Source: Pseudoips prasinana (taxonomy: Eukaryota > Arthropoda > Insecta > Lepidoptera > Nolidae). Taken from it: 64,000 nucleotides of DNA. The stretch is taken from assembly GCA_951640165.1 (NCBI GenBank), contig OX621242.1, positions 12,517,501 through 12,581,500 of the forward strand, in the 5' to 3' direction. Below are positions 22,507 through 32,539 of this stretch, in pieces (position 1 is the first letter of the stretch; each line of letters starts with the position of its first letter). The notes below the pieces were generated by a model. That model saw nothing but the letters and a program-made list of their open reading frames with translations, ran no database searches and was not told where the DNA came from. The translations under genes and the position numbers were made by a program.

Positions 22507-22947
22507 TTTTAAATATTGATGTGTTATAACGATTTTCGAAAAAAAGAAGGTTACCGCCGCTCTTGCAAGTAAATTGCAAGCTATTAGCTTTAACAGCGTG
22601 TTCATTTCTGATTACATTAATAAAGATATGGACGTTTGTATTAATAGTTATAGTATTTACATATCTCTGAGTCACCAACATTTTAGTCGTCGATCATACC
22701 AATTCAATCAATATCTTCTATTATTCTAGAGCAATGAGCTGCCAACAATCTTGTCATTTTTTTATAATAACTGGCACTGTCACTAGTGACTGAAAAATAA
22801 TTCAACACCTCTCAAACTTAATCTTTTAGGAAAACGCCTGTTTGTTGTTTTAAAATTTTCCAAACAGGTAAATTTCTAACTGACTAACTTGGCCTTGTCT
22901 GAAATATTGTAACTTAATGCCTAAAGACCTTTTAAGATTAGATTAGC
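22507..22947. other. Unassigned stretch
   Basis: No feature recognised before the RTE fragment. Confidence 0.4.
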
Positions 22948-23795
22948 ATGGTTCTTAAACATTTTAAGAACAATAAGGCTCCTGGTGATAACAGAGTTAC
23001 AATAGAGCTTTTTAATGCGGATGGTATACCAATCCTACGAGCTTTTCAAAAGCTATTTAACTTCGCCATACTAAAAGGTCAAACGTCACAAGGCTGGCAC
23101 ATATTGGTGTGGTAGTGCTTTCTTCAATAAGGGCGATAAAAACCCTTTGAAAAAATAACAGACCCATCACGTTACTGAGCCATGTTTACAAGTTGTTTTC
23201 GAGAGTCATTACGAATCGTCTCACGCACAGGTTTGACGTCAACCATCCTCCTGAACAAGCCGGTCGCCGAAAATGCTTTAGTACCATATACCACATACAT
23301 ACGCAGCAGCAAGTTATTCAGAAGACCGAGGATATATCCAGCCATTATGCTTAGCGCTTGATTGAATCGAAACCTGGATGTACTGTGATCTTTCCAAAAT
23401 TCCAAATTAACTACCGGTATGCCGAGGTGTTAAAGTGTTTGTATGAGAACTCGCAACCTATACGATTGCAGCAAGGCGTGAGACTGGGGGATATAACATC
23501 TCTATCTCCAGAACTATTCATCGCTGCATTGGAAGATGTCTTTAAGCTCCGGGACTGAAAGGCTTTGGCATCAATCTCAATGGCGAATACATCCCTCACC
23601 ATCGTAATCATGGCTGAAACATTGAAATATCTCGGTACAATGCTCGAAGACTTCAGCAGGGTCTCTCTACTAGTGTGTCTCAAAATGAACATGGATAAGA
23701 CGAATATCATGTTGAACATTCAGGTTGCACCCATTCCAGTTAAGGTAAGGGACTCTGCACTCGAGGTTGTGGAGAGCTATATCTATAACTAGGAC
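22948..23795 (+). pseudogene. RTE LINE reverse transcriptase, decayed fragment
   Basis: Frame-shifted pieces follow the RTE order. First comes the KNNKAPGD motif that starts the RT region (about 22966), then fragments equivalent to the segment before motif 1 (LRAFQKLFN), then segments around 23160-23240 corresponding to the RVITHRL and FDDFQPPEQ part of the 61982-62182 fragment. Multiple stops and indels rule out function. It joins at about 23796 to an unrelated LINE. Confidence 0.75.
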
Positions 23796-24606
23796 AGACC
23801 ACCCCACTAGGGAGGCGGTCCAACGCGGTGGTTTTCACCGAAATCTGCGTGCGCCAGAGAACGGGAGGGCGCCAGAAGAAACGTTCACTGAGTACCGACG
23901 GGATGACTACCGGCACGTATTAGTGCACTGGCACGCACGGCTAGAGTTACGCCTAAACGCGCGCCAGCGTGCCGTCGGTGCCATCCTACCTCACCTCAAG
24001 GCCTGGGTGGAAAGGAGTCTGCCCAACACACTTTCGCTGAGTGCCCGGCCCGGGTGGCCAAAAGGCGACTCAAGATCTCAATCGGACAGGATCTGTCCCT
24101 GCCGGCAATCGTAGGGGCAATGCTGGTGGCTGACTCTTCTAAATGGCACGCCGTGGTCTCCTTTTATGAGTCATGTTCCAAAAGGAGGCCGCCGAGCGCG
24201 AACGGGAGAGATCGCAGACGGAGGAGGCGTCGGGGTGGCGGCTGCAACCAGTAGCCCAACTCCCCCTCGGAGCCGCGGCGGCAGTAAGAGAAGTCAATGT
24301 TACCAGCTAAAAGAAGACAGCGATCTGTTTATGGCGCGGTCGCTGTGCCGGACTGGCAGAAGTCGGCAAATAGCGAGGACAATCCAGAGCCCTCTCACGG
24401 TGCGTGTGGGACCATCATACCATATGGAACTTTTCGCATAAGGGGTGCACCGGAGCAACATACCCGCGTTCCCGGGGCTCCCCCATCAGGCGCCAAGAGA
24501 AGCCCACGGCAGGTAGGTTTAGTCGGTGCGAGTCTGACGCATCCATCCGTAAACATTTTTGCGGGTGGCATAAGTAGGCATTCGACCTGCCTTATCAAAA
24601 AAAAAG
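23796..24606 (+). pseudogene. R1-clade LINE 3' end, 5'-truncated second element
   Basis: In frame fragments, the C-terminal region reads FAECPARVAKRRLK and GAMLVADSSKWHAVVSFYES, followed by an arginine-rich end. This parallels the C-terminus of the intact ORF2 at 25946-29104 (ECPAW ... CWVAVASFCEE ... ERERE), but the sequence is clearly a different family. The 3' UTR ends near a short A run at about 24597. It is GC-rich relative to its surroundings, as is the full-length R1-clade element. Confidence 0.7.
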
Positions 24607-24784
24607 GTAAGAGGTCCACTTCGAGTAGGAGATGAATTCTAGAATCTAACTTGCCTGGGCAGCGTTCGGAAAGCTAAGCTTCTGGTCCCAAATACCAATC
24701 AAAAGTCTTCGATTAGTATGTGTTGCCTCCGATTAATTAGGGAACCAAGACGTAGCCGCTCACTACGGGGCTAATAAAACGAGT

Positions 24785-25178
24785 CATGGTCACCCAAAGA
24801 GCAATGGAGTACGCCATGTTCGGAGTTTCCCTCCGAGATCAAATCACAAATCTCAAGATCCAACCAAGAGAGGCAAATAAAAAAAACCGACATAGCTTGA
24901 ATAATTGCCAAGCAAAAGTGGCGGTGGGCAGGGTGCATAGCTTGCAGAATCTACGGCCGCTGGGGCAGAAAGTTTCTCAAGTGACGACCATGAACCGGAA
25001 AACGCAGCGTGGGGCCCCCAACAAGATGGACCGATGATCTTGCGAGGGTCGATGACAGCCGCTGGATGCGGGCAAGGCAGGATCTGCAGTTGTGGAGTAT
25101 CTTTGGGAAGCAATGGACTTTGCCCAGCAGTACCTTCGGCTGATATGATGATAATGGTGATGGTTATGATGATGATGC
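24785..25178 (+). pseudogene. RTE LINE C-terminus and 3' tail
   Basis: The open piece VTQRAMEYAMFGVSLRDQI is typical of the RTE C-terminal region. It is followed by shifted fragments and a tail with gatatgatgataatggtgat, the microsatellite end expected for RTE elements. Dead copy. Confidence 0.8.
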
Positions 25179-25261
25179 ATCTATTCAATAACGGTGTACG
25201 CCACCACGCCTCCGCGGTTTAACTTTAACAGAATGAAAATCAAATTCTTTGTTATAATATA

Positions 25262-25604
25262 ATTATGTCCTCCTAGCCGAATTTCGGCCCCAGCGGCCAG
25301 TCTCAATGGAGACTGGCCATGTGAGCGGGACATACCACAAGTGTGTGTGCAAACACAGGGGCACTATCTATTCCATCACTCTCATTATCCGATGGGACGA
25401 CTAGCGGAACGACCGGAAGGTCAGGTACAGGATCGACGGCTTTACGTGCTCTCCGAGGCATGAGGCTATAATACCGCCAACTCCCAGACTTCGGGCTGAC
25501 ACTAAGAAATTTTTCTTTTTACGCAAAAATCCCATAGACACTTTTGGCCCAACCCGGGATTTGAACCAAGGACCTCGTTATCTACCTATGAAGACGCTAC
25601 CACT
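25262..25604 (-). mobile_element. SINE family F, body side, split by the R1-clade LINE
   Basis: On the minus strand the tRNA-like head enters from 32272-32253, with the A-box gttggtctagtggtagcg interrupted after 32239 by the LINE. It resumes here with the B-box cttggttcaaatcccgggtt, the body (gggccaaaagtgtctatgg, cgaagtctgggagttgg) and the tail (ggccgctggggccgaaattc). Removing the LINE and one target copy restores a continuous SINE like that at 52290-52745. Confidence 0.85.
25591..25604. repeat. Target site duplication, left copy (R1-clade LINE)
   Basis: The sequence aagacgctaccact is identical to 32239-32252. The last t is ambiguous because the poly(T) run follows. Confidence 0.9.
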
Positions 25605-25945
25605 TTTTTTTTTTTTTTTTTTTTTTAACGTGGGGAAATCCTTTACGGATCCCTGCCGCTGGGCAAGCGACAGGGTATGTCGGGCTCCCAGTAGATTACC
25701 GGTGTACCGACTAAAACCCCACGGTGTTTCCACAACTACCTTTAGTCTAGGTCACGGGATTCGCGCAAGCATGCACCGCAGCCTAAACAGGTTTTGACCC
25801 ATCTGCACGTAGATGGGTCCCGTCGAATAGAGGGATCAGTCCCCCTTCCTACCACAAAACGCGCGAAAACACGAGCGCCATCCTCTCGGGACCTGTTCTG
25901 ATCAGGCGGCAGACTGCCCTAAGTCTGTCGCCCGCAGGTCATACC

Positions 25946-28900
25946 TCAAGGTGGATGAAGATCCACCACGAATGCTCTCCGACGCCTTCGAGGTCTCCTG
26001 GCGCGGGCTGGGTCGGAGCTTCTAAGCTCTCGCTCCCGTTCCGCCACCTCCTTTGCGACCATCACCTCCTCGCAGAAGGAAGCAACGGCAACCCAACAGG
26101 TCTCGCTATCGACCATGGACAATACCATGTCCGGTAGCGAGAGGACCCTCGTACCAAGTGCGGTGACCAAGGCACGACGTTGCACTACCCATGCTGGGCA
26201 TTCCAGTAAAGTGTGAAGCGCCGTATCCTCGACGTCACCGCAATGGTGACACTCAGACGTCTGCTCACGGCCTATGAGACGCAGATACCGCCCAAAGCAT
26301 CCATGCCCTGAGAGGATCTGCGTCAACCGATATGTAAGAGCACCGTGGTGCCTCTCCAGCCACGCTTCCAGAATGGGACTTATCGCCACAATCGTGACGC
26401 GGCCTGCAGTTGGCTGTGCAAGTCGCAACTTCCACTCAACCACCATGGAATCTTGGAGTTCAGACCGTTGCGTTTCGATCTCTCGAAACGCTGGACGAAA
26501 GCCCCGTTCAAGCGCGTCTCTACGCCACTTGTACAGAAGCGCAAGGACTCTAGCTTCCAAGTCCCATGGTGGGGATCCGGCTAACAGGCTTGCTGCCTCA
26601 AAAGAAATCGTGCGGTACCCCCTTATGACCCTTATGGCCATTGCTCTCTGCGGCTTTCTTAGCTCACGGAGATTGCGAGCTGCCAAGGAATCTCCCCACA
26701 CGGGAGCCCCGTAAAGGGCCATTGACCGCACGATTCCCATGTATAATTTCCGGCAGGAGGCATTTGGCCCCCCCACGTTGGGCAGCAATCGCGCTAGGGC
26801 AGCCGCCGCCGTCAACCATTTGGGGACCAACCTTCGGAAATGCTCTCCGAAGTTCCATCGGCCGTCGAGAATGAGACCTAAATACCTCATAGTTTTCTCG
26901 ACAGTGATGCGAACGCCTCCCACCGTGATGTAAGCGCCCACTGGTGGCGCTCTCCGGGGCCCATGAAAAAAGAGTGCCTCGGATTTATGAAGTGCCACCT
27001 CAAGTCCCAGTAGCCGAATCCTTCTCACAACCTGCGCAACCCCTGCTGTGGCCAATATTGCCGCTTGCTGGTGCGTCATCCCCCGCGCCGTCACCAGTGT
27101 GTCGTCGGCGTAACAGGTAACGTCAACGCCAGGTGGGAGATTGCCACGCAACACCCAGTCGTATCCGATGTTCCACAGAAGCGGTCCAAGAACCGAACCC
27201 TGTGGAACACCGCACGACATCTCTCGTCGACCCCATGCACCATGACCTGGGTAGACCACTGACCTTTCAGACAGATAGGCCCCGACAATTTGACGGAGGT
27301 AGTATGGCACTCGATGGTAATCAAGTGCCACTCTTATGCAACTCCAGGGTAAGGTGTTAAATGCGTTGGCGATATCAAGAGATACCGCCAGGACCACCTC
27401 TCCCTGGGAAATCGCTTCCTCCGTCAGAGCTCTCACGCGCATGATGGCATCCACAGTGGAGCGCCCTTGTCGGAAACCAAATTGGTTTTCCGCCAAATCT
27501 GGACCAGCCCCAGTTAGATGCTGGACAAGACGGGCTGCTATGACTCTTTCGAAGAGTTTGCCCACCTCATCCAGCAACACAATGGGGCGGTAGGCAGATG
27601 GGGAGTCTGCAGGGCGTCCCATCTTCTGAATCAGAACCAGTTTACCTATTTTCCACTGTTGTGGAAACTGGCCCCGTTCCAGACATGCGCTAAAGAGCCC
27701 TCGCAGGCGGGGCCCAAGAGCCCGAAGGGCCAGAACCCATACACGGCCAGGTATACCGTCGGGCCCTGGAGCAGTATTTTTGGCTTGTAGCCTTTGCAAC
27801 ACCGCTCTCAGCTCTTCCCGGGTTACTTCGGGCACGTCGATATCCCCGATGCTTGGTATCGCCAAAGGAGTTATGGCCGGCGGAGTGTGATCATCTCTAT
27901 CGGGGAAAAGTGCTACTATCACCTCTGTTAGTAACTCGGGCCGAAGACTCTGAGTCAGTGGAGGCGACCATGGACGAAGTTTACCCCGGACCATAAGATA
28001 TGGGCGTCCCCACGGATCCCGATCTAATCTTGATAGCAGCTCTTCGCGAGCATAGGTTTTAGCCCCCAAGATGGCCAACTGCAAGTCTCTTTTAGCCAAT
28101 CTATAGTTGCTATATAACTGCCCCTCTACGTCTGCCGCATTAGGTATTTGTCGACGTCGCCTTCGATGTCTGGCATACTGGCGGCGTGCCACAACGCAAG
28201 CACTGCGTAACTGTGCAATCTCTGGCGTCCACCAGTATACCTGTCGTTTGGCAGGTTTTCGTCGAACCCGGGGCATTGCAGCATCGCACAATTGTGTAAC
28301 AGCTTCTCGGAACCATTCTGCCTCAGCAAAAATGTCCACAGGCCTGTCCGGTGCCGAGACCCAGGCTTGCACAATGGAGGCTTCCAACAGCAACCCACGG
28401 TCTAACTGCCTCAAGGCCCAACGCGGGCCGTCCCCAACTAGGGCCCTTGAGACTGGCGCATAATGGGTCTGGGTAGAGACATCAAATCTAATATAGCGGT
28501 GATCAGACATGGTCTCCACCCCCTCCACAACACGCCAACCCAAAACCCGGTGTGCAATTGTGGGGCTGGCGAACGTAATATCCACTATTGAGCCACCACG
28601 TTGCCGAACGCACGTGTTGACAGAGCCCCTGTTGAGGACAATCAGGCCCTTAACCAAGGCCCACTCTTCAAGCTCATCCCCCCTCGCGTTTGAAGATGGT
28701 GAACCCCAAGCCACTGATTTAGCATTGAAGTCCCCAAGGCAAATCACGGGGCGGGGATGACATCGATTGACGGCCATACCTAAATCAATAAGAAAATTTT
28801 CAAATTCAGAGAGTGGCCTGTTTGGTGAAAAATAAACCCCCACAACAGCTATGTCGCCAATAACTGCAGACACCCACCCCTGCCCACTCGTAATATTTTC

Positions 28901-29104
28901 AAGAGCAGGAGTGCCAACAGCAGCGCGCGAGATCAAGGCCACCGAGCCACTCAAGTCCTTTGCCCAGTCGTTTCTGGGTGGGACAAAATAAGGCTCGGCC
29001 ACCACAGCTACGTTTATCACCCACTGCGCCATGCTCTGGAGTAAAAGATCCTGAGCACTAGCGCAGTGATTAATATTGCTTTGAAGGAACCGCAGTGGAG
29101 CCAT
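25946..29104 (-). CDS. R1-clade ORF2: APE endonuclease and reverse transcriptase, 1052 aa
   Basis: This protein nicks the target DNA and copies the element RNA into it (target-primed reverse transcription). The APE-type endonuclease spans about residues 1-210, with N10, E37, the GDFN motif (D125, N127) and SDH (D201, H202). The reverse transcriptase spans about 430-720, with AYRPIVLLDEVGK, GFRQGRSTVDA, SLDIANAF, GVPQGSVLGPLLW and the catalytic YADD at 665-668. A C-terminal CCHC-type motif, CHHCGDVEDTALHTLLEC, is near residue 950. The length is usual for the clade and there are no frameshifts or stops. The start ATG is separated from the ORF1 stop by two bases (TAGTAATG), which fits coupled translation after ORF1, as shown for SART1. 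Confidence 0.93.
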   Translation of the reverse strand: MAPLRFLQSNINHCASAQDLLLQSMAQWVINVAVVAEPYFVPPRNDWAKDLSGSVALISRAAVGTPALENITSGQGWVSAVIGDIAVVGVYFSPNRPLSEFENFLIDLGMAVNRCHPRPVICLGDFNAKSVAWGSPSSNARGDELEEWALVKGLIVLNRGSVNTCVRQRGGSIVDITFASPTIAHRVLGWRVVEGVETMSDHRYIRFDVSTQTHYAPVSRALVGDGPRWALRQLDRGLLLEASIVQAWVSAPDRPVDIFAEAEWFREAVTQLCDAAMPRVRRKPAKRQVYWWTPEIAQLRSACVVARRQYARHRRRRRQIPNAADVEGQLYSNYRLAKRDLQLAILGAKTYAREELLSRLDRDPWGRPYLMVRGKLRPWSPPLTQSLRPELLTEVIVALFPDRDDHTPPAITPLAIPSIGDIDVPEVTREELRAVLQRLQAKNTAPGPDGIPGRVWVLALRALGPRLRGLFSACLERGQFPQQWKIGKLVLIQKMGRPADSPSAYRPIVLLDEVGKLFERVIAARLVQHLTGAGPDLAENQFGFRQGRSTVDAIMRVRALTEEAISQGEVVLAVSLDIANAFNTLPWSCIRVALDYHRVPYYLRQIVGAYLSERSVVYPGHGAWGRREMSCGVPQGSVLGPLLWNIGYDWVLRGNLPPGVDVTCYADDTLVTARGMTHQQAAILATAGVAQVVRRIRLLGLEVALHKSEALFFHGPRRAPPVGAYITVGGVRITVEKTMRYLGLILDGRWNFGEHFRRLVPKWLTAAAALARLLPNVGGPNASCRKLYMGIVRSMALYGAPVWGDSLAARNLRELRKPQRAMAIRVIRGYRTISFEAASLLAGSPPWDLEARVLALLYKWRRDALERGFRPAFREIETQRSELQDSMVVEWKLRLAQPTAGRVTIVAISPILEAWLERHHGALTYRLTQILSGHGCFGRYLRLIGREQTSECHHCGDVEDTALHTLLECPAWVVQRRALVTALGTRVLSLPDMVLSMVDSETCWVAVASFCEEVMVAKEVAERERELRSSDPARARRPRRRRRAFVVDLHPP

Positions 29105-29106
29105 TA

Positions 29107-31944
29107 CTATTCATCCATGACAATTCCTCCATCTCGTCCGGGTGCAACCGTATTGGGAACAGATGCCGGGCGTCTCAGTGGTCCTTGTAGTCTTAAGGGC
29201 CCAGAGCCCTTCTGCCCTACTGCCCTAGAAGCAGGACAAGCTTTGCTACCCGCGTTGTGATCTGCTGACTTTCCCGCGATTGAACATGGACGACAATGCG
29301 GTTCATTCGTACACGAGCTAGCCTTATGACCAAGTTTGCCACAGCGGAAACAGTAACCACTACAGTCAATTTCAGAAGTACATTGTACCCCTACATGTCC
29401 TTCTGTCAGGCACCGGAAGCATTTCAGGGCCCTGGGTTGCAAAAGTTTAACCTGCGCAGACACCCATCCCACTAAAAGTTTGCGGCCGACAAGTTTTTGG
29501 GCCGCAGAAACAGGACATTTCAGAACTGTTGTCCCCATACCATCAAAACCTGGGGTGATATTTCCAGGCTTCACCTGATCCGGGGAACAGTCACCGGCTC
29601 GTGAAACAGCCTCCTTCAGCTCATCGAGCCCAGTTGAGTCATCCAGCCCCGTGATACGTAGATCCACACACTTAATGGGCCTGGAAACGCGAACGTCATC
29701 TGTAGGTAACAGTGAGCCCAGCCTGTCCTTCAGAGCATTGGCTTTTGCGCCGCAGTCAGCTCCTGAAACTTCGAGAAGCCGAGCTCCAGTTATTGTACGC
29801 TTGCAGCTGACACTATCAATCTCGAGGTCATTGAGCTTTATGCTAGCCTTAGCTTGTGCTAGTAGAGCCGCATAGGTTATTCCCCTTTCTGCCGCACCAG
29901 GTTGTAATGTCAACACAACCGCGGCAGAATTAGGGGAGCGGAGCCGAGCTACTGTCTTTTCCGCCTTGGTCTTTGCCGCTTTTGCCCGCTTCCGTGCCTT
30001 AGCTTTTTCCTTCATAGCTTCTTTTCCCGCCCCAGCAACTTGCCATGCTGCATTCTCGCACTGCATCCTTGGAATTACCACAGATGCAGCTAGAGAGGTT
30101 TGAGTGGATGGAGAAGGTACGACATTGGCCCCTTTGCCTTTTCCCTTGCCTTTCGACTGGGTGCGGATAGGAGCAGCAGGTGCTTCCTTAGATGGGCTTT
30201 CATTTACATCCAACGGAGTGTTAGAGAATGTTGAGGGAAGTGCCCGGCCAACCAATCCCTGTGACTTTTTGCTCCTACTTTTTTCCTTATTTTGGATGTG
30301 GGCAGGTGCAATAGACGTCTCCTCTAACATCCGTTCAGTTTGACTAGCTGGAGAGGGATTCAATGAAGCTGGACGTTCAGTCCGTCTCAAGTCCGCAGCC
30401 AGGGCCGGACGCAGGCATCTTCTCTCCAGGGCATCAAACCTAGCACTAAGTTTTGCTAATTCTGAACGGAACACCTGAGCCAGCTCGGAATCGAGCAATG
30501 ATGGAGTTGCCTCTTGCCCAACCTCTCTGCGATGACGTTCTTCTCGGTCTTTACGGAATTCCTCTCTAAACACCTCATACTCATGCCGAAGCTCATTCAG
30601 TTGGCCTGCGAGTTTTTTATTTTCAGCTCGTAGCCTAACCGTCTCTGTGGAGGAAGTGCGCTCCGCCAACTCCCTTACGACAGAAATTAGGATTTTGGCC
30701 CCATTTCTCAAATCCTTCTTGGTGGTCCCCTTTAGGCCCTTAGGGATCTCTGTCGTTTTAAATAACTCCGTGGCGGCAAGCTCCGCCCTATCTCGCAGCT
30801 CATCAACTGAAAGATTTTCAGGCTGAACCATGACATCTTCTCGAGTCACTGACGAGTCTGAACTTCGTGGAGTCCTTTCCACGTTAGCTATTAAGGCTAC
30901 CTCAGTTAACCGGCACTCTGGTTGATTGTGCAGCTTACGTGTCCGCGAACGCTGAAACTGGGAGGAGGCAGCGCAACTTGATACACTCATGGCACGTGAA
31001 GTGGCATCAGAAACTGACTCTATGTCGTCCACTTCATTGTCATAGTAAGTGGTGATAGGGATGTCATGAGTCCTATCATCCTCAACATTTGACGAAAGAT
31101 TAGCTGCAGGTTCCTCTTGGGCTGACGTATAGTTCCGAAGAGCAAGCTTCTTTCTGGATTTTGTCGGCTTTCTAAATTTGGGCCGGCAACCACCTTTTTC
31201 CGTTGCATCGGGCACAGCTTTGATTTTTTCTGCCGGGGGCCCATCGTCACTTGATGATTTCAGCTCTCGGACCGATCTTGTGCCGGGTACTCTTTGTTGA
31301 TTTTTTCCAACTGTTGTGCTTGCGCACGGAACTGGCTTCTCTAAAGTCCCATTTGAACAAACCACAGAGGCACGAGCTAACGAGCGCGTGTGCGGCCGTG
31401 GCCGTCTATCATTGCTGGCCTCATTCGCTAGCTGCTGCTCGCTCTCCGTGATCGTTACCCGGGGCTGATTACAGTGCGCAAAGCTGGACTCGCGCACCTG
31501 TTCCACGACATCCGTGGTAGTTCGGCGTTGGATGCCCCCCCCAGATACGGCGGGGCTGCCAGATCCATTAGGACCTGGGAGGGATTCTCCGGTAATACCG
31601 GTACCCTCCTGGGGTAGTTCGTTAACCAAAGCCGACTTCATGTTGTTTTTGTAATTTTTTACAGAGGTATTCTTCCTCTTTCTCCCCTCTACCGACAAGA
31701 CAGAGTTGTCTTCTATAGAGGACGCAAAACTGGGCGTGCGTACTCTTTCTTCACTGTGGCATTGAGTGCCCCCCCCAGATACGGTAGGGCTGCCGGATCC
31801 ACTTGGATCCGGGAGGGATTCTCCGGTTCCACCGGTACCCTCCTGGGGTATTGTGTTATTCAAGGCCGACATTGTGCTCTTTACAATTGTGCCACCCTCG
31901 GGATCAGGTTTGTCCCAGCCATTTAGCCCTTCACCGGGTGGCAT
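29107..31944 (-). CDS. R1-clade ORF1: gag-like RNA-binding protein, 945 aa
   Basis: It packages the element RNA into a ribonucleoprotein and probably guides nuclear or target localisation. From the N-terminus: two 78-residue direct repeats (from about residues 25 and 103) with a PQEGTG-TGESLP-P core; a low-complexity charged region; a coiled-coil-like stretch at about 410-470 (LRAENKKLAGQLNELRHEY); a basic segment with KGKGKGKG; and three zinc knuckles at about 840-900. Two are standard CX2CX4HX4C (CFRCLTEGHVGVQC, CFRCGKLGHKASSC). The third is longer, CX2CX8HX6C. The ATG at 31944 is the first in frame, but M25 and M102 sit at equivalent repeat positions, so the true start could differ. Confidence 0.88.
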   Translation of the reverse strand: MPPGEGLNGWDKPDPEGGTIVKSTMSALNNTIPQEGTGGTGESLPDPSGSGSPTVSGGGTQCHSEERVRTPSFASSIEDNSVLSVEGRKRKNTSVKNYKNNMKSALVNELPQEGTGITGESLPGPNGSGSPAVSGGGIQRRTTTDVVEQVRESSFAHCNQPRVTITESEQQLANEASNDRRPRPHTRSLARASVVCSNGTLEKPVPCASTTVGKNQQRVPGTRSVRELKSSSDDGPPAEKIKAVPDATEKGGCRPKFRKPTKSRKKLALRNYTSAQEEPAANLSSNVEDDRTHDIPITTYYDNEVDDIESVSDATSRAMSVSSCAASSQFQRSRTRKLHNQPECRLTEVALIANVERTPRSSDSSVTREDVMVQPENLSVDELRDRAELAATELFKTTEIPKGLKGTTKKDLRNGAKILISVVRELAERTSSTETVRLRAENKKLAGQLNELRHEYEVFREEFRKDREERHRREVGQEATPSLLDSELAQVFRSELAKLSARFDALERRCLRPALAADLRRTERPASLNPSPASQTERMLEETSIAPAHIQNKEKSRSKKSQGLVGRALPSTFSNTPLDVNESPSKEAPAAPIRTQSKGKGKGKGANVVPSPSTQTSLAASVVIPRMQCENAAWQVAGAGKEAMKEKAKARKRAKAAKTKAEKTVARLRSPNSAAVVLTLQPGAAERGITYAALLAQAKASIKLNDLEIDSVSCKRTITGARLLEVSGADCGAKANALKDRLGSLLPTDDVRVSRPIKCVDLRITGLDDSTGLDELKEAVSRAGDCSPDQVKPGNITPGFDGMGTTVLKCPVSAAQKLVGRKLLVGWVSAQVKLLQPRALKCFRCLTEGHVGVQCTSEIDCSGYCFRCGKLGHKASSCTNEPHCRPCSIAGKSADHNAGSKACPASRAVGQKGSGPLRLQGPLRRPASVPNTVAPGRDGGIVMDE
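31535..31895 (-). repeat. 234-bp in-frame direct repeats in ORF1 5' part
   Basis: The blocks beginning ccccccccagatacgg at 31535 and ccccccagatacggtagg at 31769 (offset 234 bp, 78 codons) run in parallel through gggattctccggt ... accctcctggggta and on to a shared gccgac...at segment. A partial third match lies in the 5' UTR near 31960-32005 (aaagaggttgtcgtcctccc against acagaggtattcttcctctt). Confidence 0.85.
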
Positions 31945-32238
31945 GAACTTGGGCTTTGGGTATTTTTTTAAAGAGGTTGTCGTCCTCCCTTGCCTTTCTA
32001 CTGTAATTTCTGCCTAACAGAAAAAACGTAGAAAAGCGATCCCAACCCCTCCCTCATTGCCAGAATATCAGCCACGAGCAGTAACCCCTTTTTGGGGGAC
32101 GTATCCCACTACAAAAAACAATTACTGCCCGCGCCCAGGGTGCACCGTCCCGCAAAACTACCATTCCCACCGGATATATATCCGAATACAGGAACAGTAG
32201 CTGCGGGCACACGAGGAGGTTTCCTGGCCCAGCACCCC
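31945..32238 (-). other. 5' UTR of the R1-clade LINE
   Basis: About 294 bp between the right target duplication and the ORF1 ATG. Non-LTR elements carry an internal promoter here, but no specific promoter motif is evident. The lower half is similar to the ORF1 repeat unit. Confidence 0.6.
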
Positions 32239-32252
32239 AAGACGCTACCACT
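32239..32252. repeat. Target site duplication, right copy (R1-clade LINE)
   Basis: The sequence aagacgctaccact matches 25591-25604. It lies just past the A-box of the SINE tRNA head. Confidence 0.9.
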
Positions 32253-32272
32253 AGACCAACGAAGCGTAACAC
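32253..32272 (-). mobile_element. SINE family F, head end split off by the LINE
   Basis: On the minus strand this reads gttacgcttcgttggtctag, the start of the tRNA-like head. Together with the target duplication it provides the A-box. It belongs with 25262-25604. Confidence 0.8.
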
Positions 32273-32539
32273 ATTCTTTAAAAAAAGAACTGCTCAATTG
32301 CTTTTACTTAATTCTGTAGTACCTACCGAGTTCCAAATTAAAAGAAATTATGACAATAAACAAGAACAGACACGAAAAAATTATATTACAGAGTTTTGCG
32401 ACAAGCAAAATTGAACTTTAAAATAATAAATTCCAAATTATTATGACTAGATGTCACGTGCGGTGGTGTTTATGCAATTATCAAACCAATTTCGATGCGA
32501 AAGAGTGCATATTACAATGTCTTGGCTGGAATGGCTTAC

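Larger units (their letters stand above)
25605..32238 (-). mobile_element. Full-length R1-clade non-LTR retrotransposon
   Basis: A two-ORF LINE of about 6.63 kb. In element order it has a 5' UTR of about 294 bp (32238-31945), ORF1 (31944-29107), ORF2 (29104-25946), a 3' UTR and a poly(A) tract (25626-25605 as T on the plus strand). A 14-bp target duplication, aagacgctaccact, lies at 25591-25604 and 32239-32252. The insertion is inside the tRNA-like head of a family F SINE. ORF1 with C-terminal zinc knuckles, ORF2 with an APE endonuclease plus RT plus C-terminal CCHC, and no RNase H seen, fit the R1 clade (relatives R1, TRAS, SART, Waldo). Both ORFs are open, so the copy is either recent or active. 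The element is GC-rich inside AT-rich DNA. Confidence 0.92.

Noticed and set aside
23767..24635. Several overlapping plus ORFs suggesting an arginine-rich protein gene
   Set aside because: Pieces match the end of an R1-clade ORF2 in shifting frames; a truncated LINE explains them.
26274..26714. 146-codon plus-strand ORF and many other plus ORFs in 25955-31451
   Set aside because: They are antisense shadows of the R1-clade ORF1 and ORF2, produced by the GC-rich coding sequence.
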